Below, in pieces: positions 56,140 to 64,000 of a stretch of 64,000 nt of DNA. Within the stretch, counting starts at the first letter, position 1, and every line of letters begins with the position of its first letter. Source of the DNA: Campanula takesimana (taxonomy: Eukaryota > Streptophyta > Magnoliopsida > Asterales > Campanulaceae); NCBI GenBank assembly GCA_026119855.1, contig JAOWBW010000131.1, positions 1,984,001-2,048,000 on the forward strand. The letters are read 5' to 3'. Below the pieces are notes generated by a model. That model was not told where the DNA came from and made no database searches. It saw only the letters and a program-made list of their open reading frames with translations. The position numbers and the translations under genes are program-made.

Positions 56140-59100
56140 TGTAACGACCCGAAAACCCGCCTCTATTTTCTTAGTAATAAATATTTAATTATTTATTTAT
56201 TGCTTATTTATTTATTTAAATTATTTATTTATTTAAATAATTATGTGTGCATTTTGTGTGTCATAATATTTTATGCCTAGCATTTTAATCGATCATTTGT
56301 GCTAGTGTAAAGTTAGTAAGTCTTAGTTAATGGTGAGGAGTATGGGTTTAATTGTTCTTGGTAGTAGTAGAAGGGCCTAGGTGTAACATTTTGTTTTAAT
56401 AATCATCCTCCTTCCTCCTCCCTCCTCCCTCACCTCACATTTTCATTTCTCTCTCTCTCTCCTCCATTGTTGGGTAGAAAAGGTAAGATTTCTCTCCTCC
56501 TTCTCTATTCTTTTTAGCCATCTTCCTCTCATTATTTCTCATTTCTTAAAACATGAAACTTGTTTAGATCGTCGTTAGAATCGTAGAGGGCTAAAAATAT
56601 TCGAGTTCCGGCAACTTTGAGAAAATTCAAGTAAGTTGCTTTTCCCCCATTTTTATGCTAAAATGTTCATATAATGTTTATATAATGCTTGATGTGTTAT
56701 ATTTGAAGTTTGGTTGAGTTTAGAATTTATTTGGAATTTATTTTGGGTTTTGAATAAAAATGGTGATTTTGTTGAATGTTTAGATTAAATCTCGATTTGT
56801 GTGGTTAAATGTTGTTATTTAGGTCTCCTAGAGGTTTATATGTTGTCTTAGTACATTGTTAAGAGTATTGGAAGTGTTGATTTTGGGTGTTTATGAACTA
56901 GCAAGATTTTGGGTTTGATTTTGGTAAGAATGTGTTAAAACCCAGCTGATTTCTGCCCAGCCCGACGACCGGGCGCCCGCCCGCCCCCTGCCAAGCGCCC
57001 GCCCACTTCCCCCTTTTCTGACCCTTAGCTTCTGTTATAATGGGCGCCCGCCCGCCCCTATTCAGGCGCCCGCCCGCCCTGTTTTTCTGGAAATCATATT
57101 TGTGTTTGTTTAAGACTAGGTTGTATTTTTAGTTGGGTTTTAGAGACGCATGAATTGAGTTTTCTTGTCTTTAAATGTTAGGATAGAAGTATATATAGGT
57201 GCTCCTAAGATTTAGAACGAAAGGAGTGAAATTCGGAGCTAAAACAGGGATTTTTCATCATGTCCGGCCGAACACTTTTTATAAATTGTCCGTTTTACGT
57301 TCAATCTTCCGGAGGCCATAACTTCTTCGTACGGACTCCGTTTTAGACGTGTAAACTATCGTTGGAAAGCTCTTTTCGAGTACTACGCAATGGTTCTACT
57401 GGACGCTTGGTTCCAGATCAGAATGGTTGTCTTATTGTTGAGGTATAAGATCAAGGTGTAGTCTCGGTCTAGGTTCCATAGTACTTTTCCAGTTGACTCA
57501 TTTGGGCACCGTGGAACACCTTAGTAATTAAAATTGGTTCCTTTGTGAACAATGGTGTTATGTAATTTGATCAAGTATTGTTTGGGAATGTTTGGGCATC
57601 TTATGATGTGTTCGTGATTGTTCCAATCGAATTGATTTTCGAGTAAGACTTGGTCTAGGTTTTAGGCGATGTCCTATAGTACCTAGAGGGTTGTTATTGA
57701 ACATCAAAGTGTAGGGTTTGGTCCGGTCGTGATCATGTTCTAATAAGGGTAACCTTTTGGATTCGTTTGGGGTGTTTAGAATTGGTTCGTTATGGACGGA
57801 GGTAAAGTGTGAATTAGCAATTTGGTACTTACGGTTTGATTAACCTTAAGGTGTATTCGTTCTGATTTCCTACTTTGGAATTCCAGGTGTGATGATATGG
57901 TTGAGTTCATAGTCCTAGTACATCTTTATGAGTAAAACGTTTAGGATAATTTTGGGTTATAGTCGTTGTACTATTTGTGAGCGACCGTTTGGGTTGTGTT
58001 CCTTATGAATAACTTGTGGGTATCATCTTTGGAATGTATCTAGTATGGTTCCTCTTTATGGAATTATCGTATTCTAATAGTCTTTGTTGTTGAGCTCCTT
58101 ATGAGCAATTCCGTTTATCGTTGTTGTGCTCTTTATGAGAAATTCTGTTTATCGTTGTTGTGCTCTTCATGAGAAACTCTTGTTATTGTTGTTGTTAAAC
58201 TCTTCATGAGTAACCGTTGCATCTTTATGATGATTATTTGGCATGGTTCCCTACTTTGGAACCCTAATCTGTTTAATTAAGCTAGTATTTATTACTTAGC
58301 ATTTATTTGGAAGCCCAGCTGGCATATTTGTTGCATCGGGCGATGGGAAAGATTATAATGGCAAAGCCAAGTCCATTATAATGTTGACCATTGTTTTGCC
58401 CCCTTCTTTACCCCTTTTCCAGATTGGCCTTGGAAAGGATAAGTTAGCTTCCTTTGGGAATGTATCTAGCTACCGGGCATGACTTTGTGTCATGGCTCTT
58501 GTCCTTTGTGACACTTTTATGGTTATTGGTTCCGGTACCAGGGATTTCTCTTCTGCTTTAATGCTATTATGAAGATATGGATGGTTAATTATTGAAGCTG
58601 CGCAGCGATCCTTTATTTGGATGTACCGGTTTGGAAAACCTTGGCTAAGTATCCTTTGTTACGTGTTTATTTCAGTCTTATGTGCTGCATGATGAGTTAG
58701 TCGTTATTTCCAACTGGTATGGGACAGTTGGCGATAGGGAGCTTTCTCATTTGTTGTTACGTGATTTACTTGTTCAGTTATCGTTGATTTGCATGATATT
58801 ATGCCATGTAGATGCATTTAGTAACTTACTGAGATTTTATCTCACCCCGTTTCTTGTTTCAAATTGTTTTTCCTTAACACCCCCCCCCAGGAAAGCAAGT
58901 GGTAGCGTTGTGAGGTCCGTTGTAGCGGGAATCTTCTGAGCAGGTTGATCGTATTTGGGATAGTTGCTCTTCGGAGCCTTTATGTACTTTATTGTGGGTT
59001 CGTAGTCGTTCAGTGTTTTGTATATACGGTTGTACTTTGGGTATTTTTGTTAATAGTTGTTCTTGCTTCCGCATTTGTTTCTAGTCTCCGAGTTATAATC

Positions 59101-59231
59101 TCGTTGAGGTGTTGTTTGATGGTATTGGTTTATAGTTGAATTCACGCGCCCGGTTTGGTATATTACATTTTGGAGATGTATATTATGTAAATTTTATATT
59201 TATGGATTTTTAAGATTTCCGGGGCGTGACA
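56140..59231 (+). repeat. Gyp-C 3' LTR (3092 bp)
   Basis: Uninterrupted copy, TGTAACGACCCG ... GGGGCGTGACA. It has the same phrases, hairpin and splice-like signals as the 5' copy. Its C run is shorter (9, at 58880-58888). Confidence 0.93.
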
Positions 59232-60121
59232 ACATCAACATGAAATTTCACTTCAAGTAGTTTGCTTCAATCCATCCCATGGATTTCTGCAACTTGCATA
59301 TTCTATTAGAATTTTATGGATTAACAAAACTTTTAGGTTGTATTAAACACATCCTAAAGTAAGTTCCTATTAAGGAATACAGTTTTTGACATCCATCTAT
59401 CATATTTCATATTCAAAATATGAGGTCATGACAATAAGAATTCTAATAACATTAAGCATGACTACGGGCAATAAAGTTTCATCATAATCAACATTATGAA
59501 TTAACTTTACTCAATTAGTCGTGCTTTACCGATATGCACCTTGCGATCCATGTCCGTTTTCTCCAAGAAAACTCATTTTATATCCTTTGGTTTTTAAGCC
59601 TTAAGGTAGAACAATCAAGTTCGAAACTTGATTATGATACATGGATTGCACTTTTAGTTTTTATGACTCCAAGTCATTGATCTAAATCCAGAGCAGACTT
59701 TGCATCTTGATAGGTAATTGGTCAATCATTCGCAATGATATCTTCCTAGTTACTTTCTATTAGAGAAATCAATATTTCTTGTTATAGATTGTATCCTATC
59801 AGTTATGCAAATATCTTGTGTATACTTGAACGAATTTCCACAACTCCTTGTGAAACTTTGTTCAACTTCCATCTTAGGTTCTATATTATTTTTTTGGGTC
59901 TTGAACTCTTCGAGATACATTTTACTCCCAATAGTTCTTTAGAGATAAATAATTTATCTGGAAAGTGCTTATTAAGAGTAACAAACGATTTGTACTCTTT
60001 AAAGGGTGTAAAATCAATATCATTAAGATATCCTATGAAAATACATTAATTAGATTTAGGTGTGATTTTGTCCAAGACAATACTTTTCACAAAAGTGTCA
60101 CATCATAAATCTTTATGAAAG
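59232..60121 (-). pseudogene. Copia-E pol, reverse transcriptase start to integrase end
   Basis: Collinear with Copia-A about 2430-3320 (for example GCTTCAATCCATCCCATGG at 59266 and GACTCCAAGTCATTG near 59666). Heavily mutated. Breaks at GAAAG. Confidence 0.8.
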
Positions 60122-61315
60122 TGTTAGTACCCGATCTGAAGATTTTGGACTTTCTAGACCTTTGGATATTTCTAAGGACCTTTTAGTCAATTATAACCTG
60201 ACAGGGACTTATCCGACAGATTCCCAGACTTCCTGATAGACAGAATCGCTTCTAGATCGAAATCCATCAGGATAATGGACAAATCCCGAGAACAAACTGA
60301 TAAGGATTCGTTGAGATCGTTCTAATCACAAAATCTGGAGGATCAAGCCATGTGGCCACTTTGGAGCCGTGCGGCCACTTCTCGGCCGTGCGGCCAGTGT
60401 TCCAATTTCCAGGTTTTTCCCTATAAATAGGCATCTCCTCTCAGCATATTGAACACAACTTTCACCCATGGGAAAACCCTCACAGAAACTCTTCCCAGAC
60501 TCTCTCTCTCCCTCTCAAAACCCTCTCAAACCCTCTCTTTGATCTTGCTTTGATCATCAAAGAAATTCAACACCGCCTTCAACCAAAGGAGTGCAGATTC
60601 AACCTTCGAAGCCTCTTTAATCGGTTTGGTAACGCATTCTTACTACTTAAATACTTAGATCTATTATATTCATTCATATATTGTTAGATCTAGGGTTTTG
60701 TTCATCGTTTGTGTTCTTGACCGATGATGATCTAGGGTTTCCACGAAACCCGCACTAGATCTAGGTCACATATTATTTACATAATGCTATATTTAGGGTA
60801 GAGATCTTCATGTTTATGTGTTAATTCATATGTATTAATGATGTTCTTATTATAATGCTAGATTTATGACTTATCATACATCATATGCTAGATCTAGGAT
60901 TGTAATCCCTATTTATGTGCATATGCCATAGCCAATGATGATCCTAGGGTTTCATCAAACCCTAATATGATCTAGGAACTACTTCTAACCCTAATCTTCC
61001 CCCTCTATATGCATGATCCCGCTTCATCTCTCCCCATTCTAATTCATCAATGAACTACACCGACCTGAGCTTCTCACGATGATAAGAATGTAGGCAATCT
61101 TCGGATCCGGTCTCAATCACTAACACACACACACACACACATTGATCATGATAGAAAGACCGATTCTTCGGGCAATAAGAGTGATCACATTAATATTCTT
61201 CTTCTATTATAATTTGACCCCCGAACGCTATTATTCTCATAAATGGTTTTCTCAATGTTTTAACTACAAATAAAACAACGTGGCGACTCTCAATTTTCAA
61301 TCAGGCGTATTCACA
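60122..61315 (+). mobile_element. Tat-B: solo LTR (1194 bp)
   Basis: TGTTAGTACCCGATC ... GTATTCACA with GAAAG on both sides (60117-60121, 61316-61320). TATAAATA at 60422-60429. Phrases at 60347-60399 built on GCCGTGCGGCCA. AC microsatellite near 61122-61141. TGGCGACTC lies inside the LTR at 61281-61289. Related in layout to the Tat-A LTR. Confidence 0.85.
60347..60399 (+). promoter_or_regulatory. GC-rich phrase array in Tat-B promoter
   Basis: GCCATGTGGCCACT, GAGCCGTGCGGCCACTT and CGGCCGTGCGGCCAGTG end 23 bp before the TATA box. Confidence 0.65.
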
Positions 61316-64000
61316 GAAAGACAAACCAAGTTTTTCTTTCATTCCATATCTCATATGGTATAACGAACCTCCTTAGATCAAACTCAATTTAGTGTAAGCG
61401 CAGCTGTTTCCAGCATATAATCTAGAAGATTAATTGAAGATTAATTTTGACTTATCATGAGGCGAAAAATAGCAGTTTTTAGACAATCTGTAAACTTCTA
61501 GAACAGGGTCCGTACGACTTCAGATTAGGCGTACACCTGATATTCAGCCGTACGGATTTTGTTTCCAGTTTCAGTTTTTCTTATTCTGCAGACTTTCTGC
61601 AGAATTCTCGTAAAATCCAGGGCTCAAATATTCATTACTTTGATCAGATCAGAGTACACTAATACTTTTTCCATGAGATACCGAAATACTTTTCCAAGCA
61701 TTGCTACTGTAATGAACTACATACATCAATATGTATTAGTCTAAAAGAGTATTTCCTTTCACTACTATTAGTAAAAGGTGTCTTGATCAATTTTTAAGAT
61801 TCACATATATTACATGATTCGAAATCATGTGAATTTAAAAGTCCGTCCCATAGAATTTTATATATGTGTTTCTTATTATTGTTATAGGCATCAATGCTTT
61901 AAGAATGTAACTCTTACATCCTTAGATTTAGATTTCCATTATTTATGTTATAGTCATTATTTTTGTTCTTCCAAGATAAAGATATAAAGTTCCATTATAT
62001 GATTAACATTACAATAAAGTGAATCATATTTAATGGAACACTTTATTATTCGAAATAAGAAGTATCATAATTTTCTAATGAAGAAACCAAAATAATATTT
62101 CTACTTAAAGTAGGAACATCACAACATTGTTCAAAACAATTATGAACCCACTAGGTAAAGACACTTCGCAACTTCCTATGATCAATGTTGCAACCATTGC
62201 ATCATTATCAACACATAGGTTAATCTTTATCCTTTTAAGTAGAATTTTAACATAAATACTTGAAGTGGTAGTCCTACTACCCTTCCTTTTGATCTTTTAA
62301 TTCAAATTATAATTCTTCCAATGATCAATCATATTGCCATAGTAGCAATTACATCCTTAGGATTTTAGGTTTAGCCATAAATATTTCCTTTTAGGCTTGA
62401 CAACTATTGTCTTGCTTTTATCTTAAATCCTTGTCCTTATTAACCTTTAGAGTTTGAGAAGGTTTCCATTTGATATTAAGACTTAGAATTTTAAACATCA
62501 TATGTCGCTCATGAATTAATATCAAATCCGTTGTTAGTTCCAAACTAACTTGATTATGAAGCCAATAAGGTAATTAATGTGTCTCTCCATGTTCAGAACA
62601 TGAGAACTTATTAATATATCTTTCATTCATCAAATGAATGTTAGGCTCTAATCAATCTCAAACTTTTCTTGCCTTCTTGCTTGTAGGAACGCTTCCTACG
62701 CGATTGCTTATCACATAAGCATCCATATGTTTTCGATACTTCTAAAGTTTCAAACATATGGTAGCAAGTCGTAGGACAATTGACATCCATAGATTCATCC
62801 ACATTATTCTAATTAATGTCTTTGTCCGTCCTTAAGGCATTAGGTTTCTTAAGAATAGGATTTACTAAGAATTCATAACTTCCGTTCTTGCTTTAGAACA
62901 ATTCTTAAGCTCATGACTAGGTCAAAGAAGAATATTATTCTCTTAAGTGGAGTCAATCGCAGTAATTATACATGATTAAAGTTTAATACATTCTACAAAA
63001 TATGCAAACAAATATACACATATATTTCATACCATTATCATTTAGACACATATAATGTATTTCATAAATACTCACACTAAATTATACACATTTAAATACA
63101 ACAATTGTATAATATAATTTAAGTGGGCTAAGATCCAACTTTAATTTAATTTCAAGTCCGCTTTGGCGATACTGCTCAAAATTAAATTAATTAGGTAGAT
63201 AACTCCTTATCAATCATATCATATATGACTCTTAGATCTTTTATCGGATTTGGACATCTTATGTCACAACATGTTTTAATCCCATCTTGTGCCTTAGGCC
63301 CAAAACTTTGACTTTTGATAGCTAAATTAAGTCAAGCCACGTTAAACGTATAGGAATCATTCTTTCCTCATCTTGCTCATAGATGAATAGAATTAATGCA
63401 CCTCGCTTTGGCAGAGCCCACATAAAAATACCCATGTACTCGCAAGTGTTTTAAATAATGGATTGGCACATGACTTAACTTTTCAAGAAGGTTCTTTGCA
63501 TAGAGATATGCATCATATATTTAATTATGTCAAACATAATATAATATAGTCTTTGCATAACTGATGTTAACTAATCAAATTAATTAACAGAAGCAAAATC
63601 ATGTGATTTAATTATGAAGCAACATAATGGGGACAAAATCTAAATTATATGTAAACAATTTACAGATTGGATATTTCATTCGCATTCCCAGAAACAAGGC
63701 GTAAGCCTGCCATTGGTCCATGCAATGAATTAATCCAAATTTTGTTTCCTACTCTTGCAAATAATTTGCACTTTGCTTATAGGGATAAATTCTGAAACTT
63801 ATGAATCGCAGAACATCTATAAATTGAGAGCACAAAACGCACGGTCGAAACTAAGCCAAAAGGCATCCACAATCCCATACTAAAATCAAGAAACCAAGTA
63901 ATTTTTGTATACGGCCGAAACGAAGCCAAAAGGCATCCACAATTCAGTATAGAAAAATAACTTGTTTCAAGATCATTCATTGTCTCATCAATATCCTAGA
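61316..64000 (-). pseudogene. Copia-E integrase, protease, gag and leader
   Basis: Resumes the integrase text after Tat-B (CATATCTCATATGG at 61346). At about 61455-61680 the expected integrase text is replaced by leader-like sequence with CCGTACGG phrases. Then come the pre-integrase region (61693 on), protease region, gag zinc knuckle (minus strand near 62345-62310) and leader with twin hairpins. No open frame remains. The 5' LTR is outside the window. Confidence 0.8.
63839..63951 (-). promoter_or_regulatory. Twin leader hairpins of Copia-E
   Basis: Hairpin 1 pairs 63839-63844 (GCACGG) with 63875-63880 (CCATAC). It works only as minus-strand RNA, with two G-U pairs. Hairpin 2 pairs TATAC (63908-63912) with GTATA (63947-63951), then one mismatch and one more pair. 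Both loops hold AAGCCAAAAGGCATCCACAA. Confidence 0.65.

Larger units (their letters stand above)
41784..59231 (+). mobile_element. Gyp-C: non-autonomous gypsy element with young LTRs
   Basis: LTRs of 3.09 kb: 5' LTR 41784-44629 plus 53454-53700 (split by Gyp-B), 3' LTR 56140-59231. Flanking duplication ACATC (41779-41783, 59232-59236). The internal region is only 2.4 kb and has no usable gag or pol. The two LTRs differ at only about 15-20 places by eye. Confidence 0.9.
27007..64000 (-). mobile_element. Copia-E: host element of the large nest
   Basis: Minus-strand copia whose 3' LTR (27007-28394) is followed by collinear pol pieces at 28395-29211, 41572-41783, 59232-60121 and 61316-64000. Each piece resumes where the previous one stopped relative to Copia-A. 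Three insertions interrupt it: Copia-F, Gyp-C and Tat-B, each with a 5-bp duplication. It inserted in Copia-D gag; the expected duplication is 27002-27006 (AGACT), with its partner outside. Pol is strongly decayed. Confidence 0.9.

Noticed and set aside
59789..60049. Open frame of 86 codons in Copia-E
   Set aside because: Antisense to decayed copia pol; no independent signal.
1..64000. tRNA, rRNA or organelle DNA insertions
   Set aside because: None recognised by eye. The TGGTATCAGAGC sites are retrotransposon primer sites and not tRNA genes.

Overview
The window is nuclear DNA of a flowering plant, most likely a eudicot. Evidence: plant genes with GT-AG introns (an allene oxide cyclase copy, a trihelix factor, a small acidic myristoylation-type protein), Stowaway and hAT-type MITEs, and large LTR retrotransposons primed by tRNA-iMet. 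I cannot name the species. No rRNA, tRNA, CRISPR or bacterial-type operon was seen.

Layout. (1) 1-8347: Copia-A, minus strand, with an open 1318-aa polyprotein and nearly identical LTRs. It sits in the 3' part of a Tat/Ogre-like Ty3-gypsy element (Tat-A, 8348-10860), which itself sits in a decayed Copia-B (10861-about 11890). Copia-B meets a 5'-truncated plus-strand Copia-C (about 11925-15035) head to head. (2) 15036-26136: a gene island. It holds an allene oxide cyclase copy with a frameshift, a trihelix-type factor with a likely 5'UTR intron, a two-exon acidic protein, six Stowaway-like MITEs and two non-autonomous hAT-like elements. (3) About 26137-64000: a deep nest. Copia-D gag is cut by Copia-E (minus strand, runs off the right edge). 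Copia-E is cut by Copia-F (solo LTR), Gyp-C and Tat-B (solo LTR). Copia-F is cut by Gyp-A, whose 3' LTR is cut by a Gyp-B solo LTR. The 5' LTR of Gyp-C is cut by a complete Gyp-B. Five-base target duplications support most junctions: CTTTA, GCTAG, TCCAC, ACATC, TTATG, GAAAG.

The most interesting signals are architectural and shared by unrelated elements. Copia leaders carry twin hairpins with a conserved loop and stems of different sequence that still pair. Three gypsy families share an LTR hairpin with an 11-nt loop and compensatory stem changes. They also share conserved splice-like signals that would make most of the LTR an intron. Every complete LTR family long enough to judge, Copia, Tat and Tekay-like alike, carries a cluster of family-specific GC-rich phrases. 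In the Copia and Tat LTRs this cluster lies just upstream of a TATA box. Gyp-C has young LTRs around a decayed interior, so it must have been mobilised in trans.

All calls are by eye from the sequence. No alignment, folding or database search was run.
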